64,000 nucleotides of DNA, taken from contig CAVWCW010000006.1 in NCBI GenBank assembly GCA_963753615.1, positions 1 to 64,000 on the forward strand. The letters are read 5' to 3'. The position numbers and the translations under genes were made by a program. Every line of letters starts with the position of its first letter. Position 1 is the stretch's first letter. The notes beneath the pieces are model-generated. The model saw only the letters and a list, made by a program, of their open reading frames with translations, was not told the DNA's origin and made no database searches. The DNA comes from CAVWCW01 sp963753615 (lineage in GTDB: Bacteria > Pseudomonadota > Gammaproteobacteria > Chromatiales > Chromatiaceae). Shown piece by piece: positions 1 through 10,289 of this stretch.

Positions 1-212
1 AGGTACCTGCACCTACCAACATGCTTCCCAGCAGCTTTCGTCGAGTTACAGAAAATCGCTGCATAAAGTTATTATTCTGTGTAGGTTCCATTCTTTTCGT
101 CTCCTCTGTTGGTTGTGTTTGCGCCTAACGTGGTAGGCTTCAGGTTTGGCGACAAGTCAGGTTGCGCTGGCGTTTAGCATCAAGGAAGACCTGGCCGCGA
201 TACCCGATCAAA

Positions 213-1433
213 TCATATCGCCCGAGAAACTGCCTGTTGTGTGATTGTCACCTTTCGTGGATCGAGGAGCCGCTGGACTTTCCGGGCGAGATGCTTGGCT
301 TCGCCCCTTGCCGCATAAAAAACTCCCGGCAACCGAGGTGTCATGCCCATAAACCACAATCCTTCGTAGTATGGATGGGGTATAGGACCCGGATGAGTCG
401 GATGGCCGGTCTCATCCAGGACCCCGAGATGCCCCACCAGCCCCTCCAATCCTGGTCGATAACCGGTGGCGCATATTACTGCATCCGGCCTGATGGCTGA
501 GCCGTCGGTAAAATAGACCGCATCACCGTCCATTTTTTCCACTGACGGCAGCACCGTCACCCGTCCGGCCCTGAGCGCAGCGGCAAAGCCGTCATCAAAA
601 GCAGGGGCGACCCCTTCCTGAATCAGCCGGGTTGCCACACCATTCGGGTGTTTTGGCAGGCCATATTTGCGTAAATCCCCCAGGAAGAGTCGCCTCGGTA
701 GCGGCCATCAGAATATCAACCACCCGGGCCGGCAATGGGTCCATCAGCGGCGACAGAAGCTGGAGCGGCATGCCCAAGCCTTGGTCGGCAGGACCGTCGG
801 GCCGTTCCGGACCGAGACCCACAGTGCATTTGTTCTTATCCGTACTAGATGATTGAGTACATCGGTTCCCGAATTACCGGCACCTACCACAAGCACACGC
901 TTATCCTCATAATGATTTACCCGACCGAAATGGGCCGTATGCACCAGTTCGCCGGTAAATTCGTAGCGTCCCGGCCATTCCGGGACGACGGGCACTCGTT
1001 CGTGTCCAGTGGCGATGATAACATGTCGCGTTTGCCAAATTCCATCCGATGCCGTCAGTCGCCAACCCTGCCTTACCGGATCGATGCGTTTGACGTGCAC
1101 ATTGCGAAAAATGGGTACATCCAAGAACTGCTCGTAATCTTCCAGATACCTCACCATATCGTCCCGGGATGGGAAGGGACCAAAGCGTCTTGGAATCTGC
1201 ATTCCGGGAAGATGTGAGATCAGTCGATGCGTGTTGAGCCTCAGCTGATTGTGCCGGTCTCGCCACGTCGCCGCCATTTTATTGGTTCCATCCAAAATTA
1301 CCGGTTTTGCCCCGATTTTCTTTAGTTCGTAAGCTGCGGCCAATCCGTTAAGACCTGCACCGAGAATCAGTATTTTGTGCTCGCGGTTTGACGGGTTTGT
1401 TTCATCGTTCTTAATGTTATTTAGTGTTCTCAT
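213..1433 (-). CDS. Flavin-containing monooxygenase (FMO/Baeyer-Villiger type), frameshifted
   Basis: FAD- and NADPH-dependent monooxygenase of about 400 residues; the substrate is unknown. Reading from the ATG at 1433 (GAGGAGA upstream) the protein shows the FAD-binding GAGLNG motif near the N-terminus, an FMO-type segment FTGELVHTAHFGR in the middle, a second Rossmann motif GAGNSGTD for NADPH, and ATGYRPG near the C-terminus. The frame changes near 770 and near 640, so three reading frames are needed to recover the whole protein. It lies downstream of a methyltransferase and a sigma-54 activator on the same strand, which suggests one regulated pathway. The family call is firm; whether the gene is intact in the organism is not known, since sequencing indels are possible. 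Confidence 0.8.
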
Positions 1434-1726
1434 GGATATCTCCTCGATATCATATGATATATTTATTTGGTGTAATCTGATGCCGGCCTGCACTTTGAAA
1501 AAAACTCCCGGAAAACCATCTTTCATTGGATACCACCACCTATATTTTGAAGAGCCTAACCTATCCTTTTCAGCCGCCAAATTACGGTTTCGCTTAGCGT
1601 CGGCCATATCGATGGCTGAAAATTCAGGACGCAGGGCACGGTGTTCCAAAGACAGGAAAATCCGGTCGCCAAAGTCGCTCTTTCGATATGTTTCGATGAG
1701 TTCGTTTCATTATTCACATCCATCAT
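1434..1726 (-). CDS. Uncharacterised short reading frame between methyltransferase and FMO
   Basis: A start (tandem ATGs at 1726, AAGGAG upstream) opens a frame that, after one shift near 1678, runs without a stop straight into the FMO start. The resulting roughly 90 residues (contain FGDRIFLSLEHRALRPEF and KYRWWYPMKDGFPG) are not recognised. The ribosome site and uniform spacing suggest a real small gene of the same operon whose stop was lost with an indel. Alternatively it is a decayed gene or untranslated spacer. Confidence 0.3.
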
Positions 1727-1763
1727 TCGTCTCCTTAAACGGCCCGAAGGCCATGATTTTCAG

Positions 1764-2892
1764 TTATAATTTTCTAACATTGCCATTGGTCTTCAGCCGG
1801 TAAAACCGGAAGAAGAAATTATCGATGGGCAAAATTTCCACCTCATGAAAACCCGCTTCACGGGCGTATTCGCGCAAGGTGTCGGGCCGCATAACGGTGC
1901 CGGTTCCTGCCGATGGGGATTCGGACCGGCCTGCGGGCAGGCAACTCAGAATGCTGAAACCGTACAAAATGCGTTCGATCTCGTTGCCCTCTGGTGTGAA
2001 CCGCTCCGCCGTGCGTTCATCCATGACGATGACGCTACCTGTCGGACCAGCCAGCCTCAACATGTTCCGTAGCGAATTGACCGGATCGGCCATGTCGTGG
2101 ATGGCCTCGAATGCCGTGACCAAATCGTATCGCCCGGAAAGCGATGGATCTCCCGCGTCCCTCAAATCAAACCGTACCCGGTCCGAGAGACCGCCTTCTG
2201 GGCGTGATCTGGGCCTCCTCCACGGACGCTGGATCGAGATCGAAGCCGTCCACGTGGATCTTGGGATAAGATTTGGCCATGCCGATGGAAGACCAGCCCG
2301 TGCCGCAGCCGACATCGGCCACTCGCGCCGGCGGATCGGCTGATAACCGACGGTGGATATCGGGAATGGACGGCAGGTATTCATCACCGAGCTGCTTCAT
2401 GAACAGCGGGCGGTTAAGCGCTCCCAGCCCCTGGCGCAAATCGGTACCGTATTCGGCGAAGGACACGCCCTCACCGGTGCGAAAGGCCGAAACAATGGCT
2501 TCAAGTGGCAGGGCTGCGCCCATTGCAGCTCGGGCTACCGGAGCCAGATAGTTAACGCTCTCCGGTTCAGTCAATAACTCCGTGTGTCCAACGGGTAAAC
2601 TGAAACGCCGTTTCCGGGCCGGGGCGTTCGCGTCTTCTACTTCCAGGATACCCGACACCGTCTGGGCTTCCAGCCACTCACGCACATATCTTTCGTCGGT
2701 TCCCATGCGGGCCGCCAGTTCGTCAGCCGTCAAGGCCGTGGGGCCGGCCAGGGGTTTGTAGAGGCCAAGACGGTTTCCCAGGTAGATGGTATGGATATCG
2801 AAAAATCCGTTGAGGGCTTCAAGCATTTTTCCCATAAAGGCCTCTTGCTGACGGGCCGTAATTTCCTGGTTGAATTGAATGGCTGTATTCAT
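1764..2892 (-). CDS. SAM-dependent class I methyltransferase with N-terminal winged helix, frameshifted
   Basis: About 375 residues. The N-terminal third looks like the dimerisation/winged-helix domain of small-molecule O- or C-methyltransferases (ALTADELAARMGTDERYVREW), followed by the SAM-binding motif VADVGCGTGWSS and the acidic FDLDPASVEEAQ. The frame shifts near 2210, directly after that segment; the other frame continues with LSDRVRFDLRDAGDP and a normal C-terminus. The ATG at 2892 is chosen for its GGAG ribosome site. A sigma-54 promoter lies about 100 bases upstream and the cognate-looking activator is the next gene. Substrate unknown; the FMO downstream suggests joint modification of one compound. 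Confidence 0.75.
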
Positions 2893-2990
2893 GTCATGCT
2901 CCTTTTTTTTATGTCGGGGACGGTTGTTCATCCCACTGGATTAATGGGTTTCGGATCGTTTCTGTGACTCGTCCGTTTCCCATGTCATTG

Positions 2991-3006
2991 AGCAGAAAGC
3001 ATGCCA
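2991..3006 (-). promoter_or_regulatory. Sigma-54 (-24/-12) promoter of the methyltransferase gene
   Basis: On the minus strand the sequence TGGCATGCTTTCTGCT fits the sigma-54 consensus TGGCAYRN4TTGCW at all but one position, with the invariant GG and GC correctly spaced. It lies about 100 bases before the methyltransferase ATG and just downstream of a gene for a sigma-54 activator. Confidence 0.7.
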
Positions 3007-3108
3007 CGGCGGAAGGAATGCATTTAATCTGTATTATTACAAATCGTTAAATACCATTGGATCGATTGGGGTACTGTCGGGAATAGGCGGAATCCCGCAG
3101 AAAGGGCT

Positions 3109-3137
3109 GGCGAGATGTCATGAAATGGCGAAATGTC
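3109..3137 (-). promoter_or_regulatory. Candidate enhancer sites for the sigma-54 activator
   Basis: Two direct copies of GGCGARATGTC begin at 3109 and 3127, 18 bases apart, 100-130 bases upstream of the -24/-12 element. Spacing and position suit an upstream activator site. The assignment to the neighbouring regulator is inference. Confidence 0.35.
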
Positions 3138-3168
3138 GCTAAAAATAAATGAGGGATAAAAGGTAAAA

Positions 3169-5118
3169 TCAGGAACGGAACTGTTTCAAATTCAAGGCCT
3201 TCATTCGGGAGTTGAGGGTGGACGGCGGCAAGCCTAAAAGGCGTGCCGCACCCTTTTCGCCGGAAACTTGCCATCCGGTGGCGGTAAGGGCTCGGCGAAG
3301 GTTCTCCCGTTCCATATCGATCATCTGTGCAGCAGTGCGGATGTGCGGTGAGTCGGCGTTGCCGACGCTGGTGGATTCATGTGCCGAAGGCATGTCCGTG
3401 CTGCCATCGCTGGCAGTTTCGGGCAGAGCGCGGCCAAAATTGAGCCGTCCCCCTTCAGCGGTGATAACAGCCCGTTCGATGACGTTTTGCAGTTCTCGAA
3501 CATTGCCAGGCCAAGCATAGTTTTTCAGGCGTCGCATATCTTCGCCGGAGAGCGGCGCGATGGTGCGGCCCAATTGCCTGGCCAATTTCTCAACGAATGC
3601 ACGGGCTAAAAGGACGATATCGTCTCCGCGTTCGCGCAGCGGTGGAAGATTGATCGGAAACACGTTCAGCCGGTAGTAAAGATCTTCCCTGAATTCCCCC
3701 CGATCAACGGCTTTTTGAAGATCGCGGTTAGTCGCTGCGATCACACGTACATTTACCTTGTGTGTCCGGGAACTGCCCACAGGTTCGTACTCGCCCTCCT
3801 GAAGGACCCGCAACAGTTTGGCCTGTAGATCCGCCGGCAACTCTGCGACTTCGTCCATGAAAATGGTGCCGCCGTCGGCCAGAGAAAATCGTCCGGCTCG
3901 CTTTTGGGTGGCCCCGGTAAAGGCACCTTTTTCATGGCCAAAAAATTCGCTCTCCATGAGGCCTGACGGTATGGCCGCGCAATTAACCGTGACCAGCGAG
4001 CGATCGCGTTTTTGACTGGCTTCGTGAATAGCCCTGGCAATCAGCTCCTTTCCCGTGCCGGTCTCCCCGTGAATCAGGACACTGGCGTCGGTCGGGGCCA
4101 CCTGATCCACATCCTTTAAGACTTTCATGAGCGGGATGCTCGTGCCGATAATATCGTCAAAATTGCCCAGGACACGGATCTCCTCTTTTAAACGTTCGGC
4201 CTCGATGCTCAGTGAACGAATTTTTTCCTCTGCGGCCAGCCGGTCGTTGATGTTGCGCAAGATCAGCGTAAAGGAGATGCGGCCGTGATCTCCTGAACGC
4301 GAAAGCGTCGCCTCGGCCGGAAAGGTGGATCCGTCGACACAAACGGCCGTCAGGATTTCCGCAACCCATCTATGGGCGACTCCTTTTTTGACAGTGGACA
4401 ATTCCTGGGTCAGATTGCGCAGGTGGTGAAACGAGTCCTGAGACAAAAAGTCGGAGAAGTGACGCCCCAATACTTCTTTTGCTTTTACTTGGAAGGCTTT
4501 TTCAGCCACTGAATTCAATAATACGAGGTTAAGATCACTGTCCAGTTCCACAATGGCATCCGGCGCAGTGTTCAGCAGACGCGAGAGTTTTTCTTCTCTT
4601 TCGCGCACCAGCGCTTCGGCCCTGATGCGGCGTAGCTCGGAGGCGGCCCGGGCAGCGAAGATTCGAATGATGGCTAATTTTTCTTCGGATTCGGGCATGG
4701 GTCGACGATCGAATACCGCCAAGTGGCCGAGGACATGACCGTCCTTGTCCTTAAATGGCACCCCCACGTAGCTTTTGATGCCCAGCGGCTCCAAATCTGG
4801 ATCATTAGGGAAGACCTCTTCGATTTGATAGGCCACATGCACGATGTGTCCTTCAACCACCACCGCCTCGCAAGGGGTTCCTTCGAGAGCAAGGTCTACA
4901 TTCTCCATCAATTTGCCGTCCAGCCAGAAGGCCAGCGCCCGGAGTTGGCGGTATTTGTCGATGTATTCGGTCACCCAGGCCGCTGGAACATCCAGGGCCA
5001 GAGCCAGATTTTTTACCAACGCACTAAAAAATCCTTCGCCTGTTTCAGTGGCTGTTCCTTCCACGATTTTTTTTAATATCGTATCCATAAGCTGAAGTGT
5101 TTGTTTGTGGGAATTCAC
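3169..5118 (-). CDS. Sigma-54-dependent transcriptional activator (GAF-PAS-AAA+-Fis)
   Basis: Complete 649-residue enhancer-binding protein. Residues about 15-165 form a GAF-like sensor and 185-300 a PAS domain; the AAA+ ATPase follows with Walker A GETGTGKE, the sigma-54-contacting loop GAFTGA, Walker B-like FMDEVAELP and the arginine-finger region, and a Fis-type helix-turn-helix ends the protein (AARLLGLPPSTLNSRMKAL). No receiver domain is present, so it probably senses a small molecule directly rather than being phosphorylated. It lies just upstream of, and on the same strand as, a methyltransferase gene with a sigma-54 promoter, which is its likely target. Confidence 0.9.
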   Translation of the reverse strand: MNSHKQTLQLMDTILKKIVEGTATETGEGFFSALVKNLALALDVPAAWVTEYIDKYRQLRALAFWLDGKLMENVDLALEGTPCEAVVVEGHIVHVAYQIEEVFPNDPDLEPLGIKSYVGVPFKDKDGHVLGHLAVFDRRPMPESEEKLAIIRIFAARAASELRRIRAEALVREREEKLSRLLNTAPDAIVELDSDLNLVLLNSVAEKAFQVKAKEVLGRHFSDFLSQDSFHHLRNLTQELSTVKKGVAHRWVAEILTAVCVDGSTFPAEATLSRSGDHGRISFTLILRNINDRLAAEEKIRSLSIEAERLKEEIRVLGNFDDIIGTSIPLMKVLKDVDQVAPTDASVLIHGETGTGKELIARAIHEASQKRDRSLVTVNCAAIPSGLMESEFFGHEKGAFTGATQKRAGRFSLADGGTIFMDEVAELPADLQAKLLRVLQEGEYEPVGSSRTHKVNVRVIAATNRDLQKAVDRGEFREDLYYRLNVFPINLPPLRERGDDIVLLARAFVEKLARQLGRTIAPLSGEDMRRLKNYAWPGNVRELQNVIERAVITAEGGRLNFGRALPETASDGSTDMPSAHESTSVGNADSPHIRTAAQMIDMERENLRRALTATGWQVSGEKGAARLLGLPPSTLNSRMKALNLKQFRS

Positions 5119-5400
5119 ATTTATGAAATAGTTTTACAACCCGCTCATTCAGTTTCACTAGGTTGCGCAAACCATCAAGGGGATATTCGTGCTATTGACA
5201 TTTTTGACAATTGGCTACTCTGGTTGAAAAACTATTATTTTGGACGACGCCAATATTAGTCTGCTTGAGAGTAACTTAGGCCATCAATTCTTGTCAAACT
5301 ATGGGACATCGATTTCTGACCCAGTTGCCAAAATCTAAATAACGAGGAAAGTACGCTATGGCTATCCCCCAAAAACGGACCTCATCGATTCGTGTGGTTA

Positions 5401-5518
5401 CTTGCCATCGAATTTAAGTATCAGGGATCTCGCCGAATTTGCATTTAGCAACTGGATATCATAGGCTTACCTTGGGTGCTGCCCATATCGTTAACCCTTT
5501 AACCCAAGGAGGCCTACC
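5401..5518 (+). repeat. Recombinase leader repeat, copy 1
   Basis: This stretch (core GCATTTAGCAACTGGATATC) precedes the recombinase remnant and recurs at 7112-7210 and 12013-12132. Inside it CCTTGGGT near 5470 is complementary to ACCCAAGG near 5502, which overlaps the AAGGAGG ribosome site, so the transcript could fold to hide translation initiation. It could equally contain a recombination site. Confidence 0.65.
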
Positions 5519-5802
5519 ATGAAACTTTCCAAAGCAGCCAAAATCTGGATCGATTACCACAAGATCCATTCTAAAAAATATACCTGACCACCATCGAACG
5601 GTATATCCGGAAATTTGGTGATCGTCCCGTTGATCAGGTTACACCAGTGCAGATTCTAACCTTTTTTAATCGTCTCACCTACAGCAACAAGCCATACACC
5701 AAGCGGGTTGTTATTCCCAACAATCATCATCAATTATGTGTGAAACAATATCGATACCGATGTAAGGAGTTTATGAGATATTCCCATGATCCGAAAATTG
5801 TA
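5519..5802 (+). pseudogene. Remnant of XerD-like tyrosine recombinase (5' part)
   Basis: The first 20 or so codons are nearly identical to the full recombinase at 12133 (both begin MKLSKAAKIWIDYHK). After that the copy has an in-frame stop, shifts and deletions, but still aligns through IERYIRKFGDRPVDQV and NRLTYSNKPYT and ends around a shared segment near 5,800. No catalytic domain is left. The copy was probably cut short before or when the IS1595 element inserted beside it. Confidence 0.8.
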
Positions 5803-5930
5803 TTGGGAGGGTTACTGTTCTGCCCGCTTGAGCTCTTCGTTTTGGGTTTCAAGTTTCGCCTGCCTCCGGAGCTGGTCGAATTAGCTTGATGTCATGGCTG
5901 CCGGGCACTTCGTACTTTTCATTTAAAGTT

Positions 5931-7013
5931 ATCCGGATCTCTATGAAGCTCCAGTTTAATCGGGTGTGACCGTATCTGTCACAACCCGATGTTATAAAGG
6001 CCCCATAAACCTACCAAAGGAGGCCTTTATGACAGACTTTACGATCACTGAAGATTTCCCGAAATCTGAAATCGAGTTTGAGTTAAGGTTTTCTAATCCA
6101 AAAGCTTGCTACGATTATCTGTTCAAGCAAAAATGGCCAAATGGCTTTGTCTGTTCGCGATGTGGTCATGATCATTACTGGTTCAGTTCACGAAAGCTGT
6201 ACATTTGCACCCAATGCCAGTTCCAGAATTCATTGACCGCCGGGACTATCATGGACAGTTCCAAAAAGCCGATCACGTATTGGTTCAAAGCCATGTGGTG
6301 GTTCACCACCCGCAAATCTGGTGTCAATGCGGTGAACCTGAAGGAACTGTTAGGCTTTGGCAGCTACGGCACCGCATGGACCTGGCTCCAAAAGCTCAGA
6401 CGCTGCACCATCCGTGACAATCGCGAAAAACTGTCCGGACGCGTCGAGGTGGATGAGTTTTTCATCGGCGCTGCCCGGTCCGGCAAGCGTGGCCGGGGTG
6501 CAGAAGGCAAGACGATCGTTGCTGTAGCTGTGGAACGATGAAACGTGGAAAAACGAATGGGTCGCATTCGCCTGCACGTTGCCTTGGACTGTTCAGCATA
6601 TTCATTGGAGACTTTCGCTTGGGATAATATCGAGCCCGGCGCAACCATCGCCACCGATAAATGGAAAGGCTACGATTTCATTGATGAAGAGCAGCATCGG
6701 CGCGAAGTAACGAACCAGAGCAAAAGCGCCAATTTCGAGAATCTATACGGTGTCCATCTGGTGACGACCCTGATCAAACGGCTCATCAGAGGAACCTATC
6801 ACGGACGATTCGAACCGAAATATCTTCAAAATTATCTTGATGAGTATGTTTTTCGATTCAATCGTCGCAAATCGAATAACATCGGCAAAAAGTTCATGAG
6901 GATTGTCCAGCAGGTGGTACGATCAACCAAGATCACCTGGCCGTCAATCCCGTGGGATATGGACCCCATATCCGAGTACTTCTTGGCAACTGGAGTTTCA
7001 TAGAGATCCGGAT
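5931..7013 (+). mobile_element. IS1595-family insertion sequence
   Basis: About 1,083 bases bounded by 26-base terminal inverted repeats that differ at one position: ATCCGGATCTCTATGAAGCT at 5931 and its complement ending at 7013. One transposase frame fills the inside. No clear target duplication is visible. It sits between the recombinase remnant and the second leader copy. Confidence 0.8.
6029..7003 (+). pseudogene. IS1595-family transposase with one in-frame stop
   Basis: The frame starts at the ATG at 6029 (AAGGAGG upstream) and encodes about 324 residues. A zinc-ribbon (CSRCGHDHYW ... CTQCQFQ) is followed by the DDE domain with VEVDEFFIGAARSGKRGRG and ATDKWKGYD, and a C-terminal YLDEYVFRFNRRKS as in IS1595 members. 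A TGA at 6539-6541 interrupts the frame between VAVER and KRMGRIRLHVALD; the frame is the same on both sides, so this is a nonsense change or compensated indel. The element would be inactive unless the stop is an error. Confidence 0.8.
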
Positions 7014-7111
7014 TTTTTTTTACTATTTATCTGAGAAAATCCCTCCATACCATCCAGTTCAGGATAGATCTTGAAAACAAAAGCTATCTGCCCATGACTT
7101 AACGGCAGACA

Positions 7112-7210
7112 GCTTGCCATCCACATAAGTATCAGACAATAAATAGGATTTGCATTTAGCAATTGGATATCGTAAGCATATTTTAGGTGCTGCTCAAATG
7201 GTTGACCTTT
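7112..7210 (+). repeat. Recombinase leader repeat, copy 2 (solo)
   Basis: It shares the CTTGCCA...ATAAGTATC start and the core TTTGCATTTAGCAATTGGAT with copies 1 and 3, then TATTTTAGGTGCTGCTC, but no recombinase follows. The rest of the gene-free stretch 7014-7482 shows nothing recognisable apart from AT-rich spacer. Confidence 0.6.
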
Positions 7211-7482
7211 TTAATTCCGTAAAAGCCAAAGTTTTTGTAGCCCCATTAACCCTATTCGGTTGAGATTAAATTTTGAGTCCGTGGCTTTATTGCATTGTCT
7301 GGACGGTAGGGCTGAAATTATAATAAATTAAGACACCAGGTAGGAGTATCAAAAATTCGGAACCGAAGTCGTGAGGATGCAAATTTAACAGGTATGCAGG
7401 GAGGGGACTTTCAGGTCAGGGGTTAACCTCAGCGGACAAAGTTTCGGCACAGTTACAACAGTTGGGTTCCACTTTTCTGCAA

Positions 7483-9504
7483 CTATCCATTTGGTCTACA
7501 AACCTGAATTTCACGATCGGTATTTCGAGGATATCCAGTAGTGACCAATGCGGCTAACGGGGCGTCCAATATTTGCCGTACTTTATTAGAAAATTCTGAA
7601 AGGGTGAACGGTTTTTGGATGAAGCCATTACATCCCTTGTCAATTATATCTTCTGCTTGACCGGAAAGGGTATATCCACTGGAAAGGATCACTGGAATTT
7701 CTGGATAAAGATCATGAATGCGATCGAATGTTTTCCCTCCATCCATACCTGGCATAATCATATCCAGGATAATTAGATCAATCTTTGATCCATTATGACG
7801 AACAATGTCCAACGCCTCTTCACCGCTTTTTGCATCAATCACCCTGTAACCCAACTTTTCCAGTAATGACCTACCCACATCAATGATCATTGTTTCATCG
7901 TCAACCAATAAGATTGTCTCTGAACCCGTGCATATTGTTCGGTTGGGGGTGATTTCATCGGGCACGGGCTTTTCTGATACCGGCAAATAGATGTGAAATG
8001 TCGTTCCACGATTAATTACACTATCAACGCTGATTCTTCCGCCATGATTCTTGATGATTCCGTATGCTGATGCCAAACCCAACCCGGTTCCCCGGCCCTT
8101 CTGTTTGGTGGTGAAAAATGGGTCAAAGATTCGTCGGATGGTGGATTGACTCATGCCCACCCCGGTATCCTGAACCATCAAATGAACATAATTCCCCAGT
8201 GTCAGACCATAATTTTGAGGTGCTTCTTCGTCTAAAACAATCATCTGGGTTTCCAAACGCAAATGTCCCCCGTGGGGCATCGCTTGCCAGGCGTTGACAT
8301 ACAAGTTCAGCAATACCTGCTCGATTTGTCCCCGATCGATCTCGGTAACAATGGTGTCGTCATGGAATTTAGTCTCGATAACGATTTCTTTCCTCGTACG
8401 GCCAAACATTTCGGCGCTTTCATGGATCAATTTGTTGATGTCTGTTGGCGAAACATCATATTGCCCACCACGTGCAAAACCCAGCAACTGCTTTGTTAAG
8501 TGTGAACCACTGCGGATGTGTTCATCTATCGCCCGCAGGTGTTCTTGAATTGGATGCGACGGTTCCAGATCCATTGTAATCAATGCCGATCGTCCCTGAA
8601 TGCCCATCAACAGGTTATTGAAGTCATGGGCAATTCCACCGGCAAGCGTGCCAAGGGATTCCATCCGTTCCGCTTTTCTTAGCTTGGATTGCAGTCGTAG
8701 TCTTTCGCTGATATTTCTAATGACGCCATGAATGCCAATAAACCGATTGCCACCATTGGCGGATGTCCCCTCTAAAATCCCGATGGATTTGATCTCTGCG
8801 GTGATGTATTTGGCGCCGTAACTTTCTCTTTTTTCGTCGCCATTTAAACTGAGCCGCAATTCAACTTCGGAAGATATACGAGTTAACGTTTTGTGTTCTG
8901 AAAAACACGATCGAGCTTTCTCTTGGTCTTCCTCCCAGACCATCGTAGTAAAACATTTTCCGATCAGGTCATCGGCCTTGAATCCCAGCAAGTGCACAAT
9001 GGCGTCATTTAAAAAGGTGAATTTGCCATTGGCGTCCAATGTGTAGATGATATCCGGGCTGTTTTGAACCAGATAACGGTACCTTTCTTCGGTAAGGACC
9101 AATTGTTCTTTTATTTGATCTTTTTCTTGTTTCAGCGCCTTCTGACTGAGGGCATTTTCCATAGTGGTAAGCAGCTCTTCAAATTCGAAAGGTTTTCTTA
9201 AGTAGTCATAAGCACCGCATTTCAGTGCCGCTACGGCTGAGTCGACATCTGCATCGCCGGTGATAATGATAAAAATGGTGTTAGGGTGCTGAGTTTTGAT
9301 ATCACCCATCAGTTGGGTTCCCAGCATGTCGGGGAGGTGGACATCTAAAATGGCTAAGTCGAATGTGTTATCAGCTATTAAATCTAACGCGTCCTGACCG
9401 CAAGCAGCGGTAACGACTTCATAATTCTTGGCTTTAAGTAAATATGTAACACTTTGACAGATGCGTGACTCGTCATCAACAAGCAGGACTTTCGTTGTCG
9501 CCAT
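7483..9504 (-). CDS. Hybrid histidine kinase / response regulator (REC-PAS-HisKA-HATPase-REC)
   Basis: Complete 673-residue signalling protein, probably cytoplasmic as no membrane segment is visible. An N-terminal receiver (LAILDVHLPDM holds the phospho-Asp) is followed by a PAS domain from about 135, an HisKA-type dimerisation helix with the phospho-His in AGGIAHDFNNLLMGI, an ATPase domain (VQDTGVGM, KGRGTGLGLASAYG), and a C-terminal receiver (LIILDMIMPGMDG). Receivers at both ends suggest it takes phosphate from another kinase and passes it on. No output domain or DNA-binding partner is adjacent. The start at 9504 has AAGGAA upstream. Confidence 0.9.
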   Translation of the reverse strand: MATTKVLLVDDESRICQSVTYLLKAKNYEVVTAACGQDALDLIADNTFDLAILDVHLPDMLGTQLMGDIKTQHPNTIFIIITGDADVDSAVAALKCGAYDYLRKPFEFEELLTTMENALSQKALKQEKDQIKEQLVLTEERYRYLVQNSPDIIYTLDANGKFTFLNDAIVHLLGFKADDLIGKCFTTMVWEEDQEKARSCFSEHKTLTRISSEVELRLSLNGDEKRESYGAKYITAEIKSIGILEGTSANGGNRFIGIHGVIRNISERLRLQSKLRKAERMESLGTLAGGIAHDFNNLLMGIQGRSALITMDLEPSHPIQEHLRAIDEHIRSGSHLTKQLLGFARGGQYDVSPTDINKLIHESAEMFGRTRKEIVIETKFHDDTIVTEIDRGQIEQVLLNLYVNAWQAMPHGGHLRLETQMIVLDEEAPQNYGLTLGNYVHLMVQDTGVGMSQSTIRRIFDPFFTTKQKGRGTGLGLASAYGIIKNHGGRISVDSVINRGTTFHIYLPVSEKPVPDEITPNRTICTGSETILLVDDETMIIDVGRSLLEKLGYRVIDAKSGEEALDIVRHNGSKIDLIILDMIMPGMDGGKTFDRIHDLYPEIPVILSSGYTLSGQAEDIIDKGCNGFIQKPFTLSEFSNKVRQILDAPLAALVTTGYPRNTDREIQVCRPNG

Positions 9505-10126
9505 AGCAAACGTTCCTTGTGAAAAGTCTGTGTTCAGTTATCTACAGCTTGCCAATACAACGTAACAACGTCATCGGCATTTTATTGAATGTCTACAGCC
9601 TGTATGAAGTAGTCTATATTTTGCTGATTATGAAATTGATGTTTTTTATTTTTATTGATGAACTCCTATGCCCTTTTCTTGGTATCTTTCAATAATACGA
9701 TCTCTTCGTTTTGGACTGAAGTCGGCGCGGCTTCGGTTTCTATCGGCAATAAACAGAAACAAAGAATTCCGACCACATTGACGTTTGCCTGAACATCCAT
9801 CATTTGACGATTTATAACCATGATCAAGTCAAGTTTGCTCTTGGAAAGAATGTTTTTTTATTGATTTAAATAAAAGAAATTTTGAGAAAACTAATTGACA
9901 ATATCGTTTTTGTCAAGAAATTAATTGGTTACGTTGGTGTTAGCCGACATGTAATCCCTAATTCATTTATCATGTACTTGAAGTAGATGTGTTGGGAGAA
10001 GGGCGGTTGGTGGAAAAAGGTGGCATTGATTCTGTTTTATCAATTTATCCGAACTGCCTTGCTGGAAAATGCTTTCACCTGGTTTATACTTTCTGATTTT
10101 GCTCATCGATAAAATAAATTGAGGAA
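9505..10126. other. AT-rich gene-free stretch
   Basis: About 620 bases with no supportable gene. Base use is strongly AT-biased compared with the kinase to its left. No repeat or structured RNA was identified by eye. Confidence 0.5.
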
Positions 10127-10216
10127 TTATTCGTCCTGAAATGGGTCAAAGATTTCCAACTTTTTAATGTCCTTCAAGGCCCTTTGGTTTTCATTTAAAA
10201 AGCTGGTCTCTTGCAT
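10127..10216 (-). CDS. Possible 29-residue small protein
   Basis: ATG at 10216 with AGGAAA upstream opens a 29-codon frame (starts MQETSFLNENQ, ends FDPFQDE). It is acidic with no membrane segment. It is listed only because of the ribosome site and its place in a row of small minus-strand genes; it could be chance. Confidence 0.25.
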   Translation of the reverse strand: MQETSFLNENQRALKDIKKLEIFDPFQDE

Positions 10217-10289
10217 AACACTATTTCCTATTTTTGGCAGTCACCGAGCAACTTGAGTGGGCCAAATTTATAAACAGCGCTCTTAGATT

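Noticed and set aside
7014..7482. Target-site duplication of the IS1595 element
   Set aside because: The bases flanking the two inverted repeats differ, so no duplication can be claimed.
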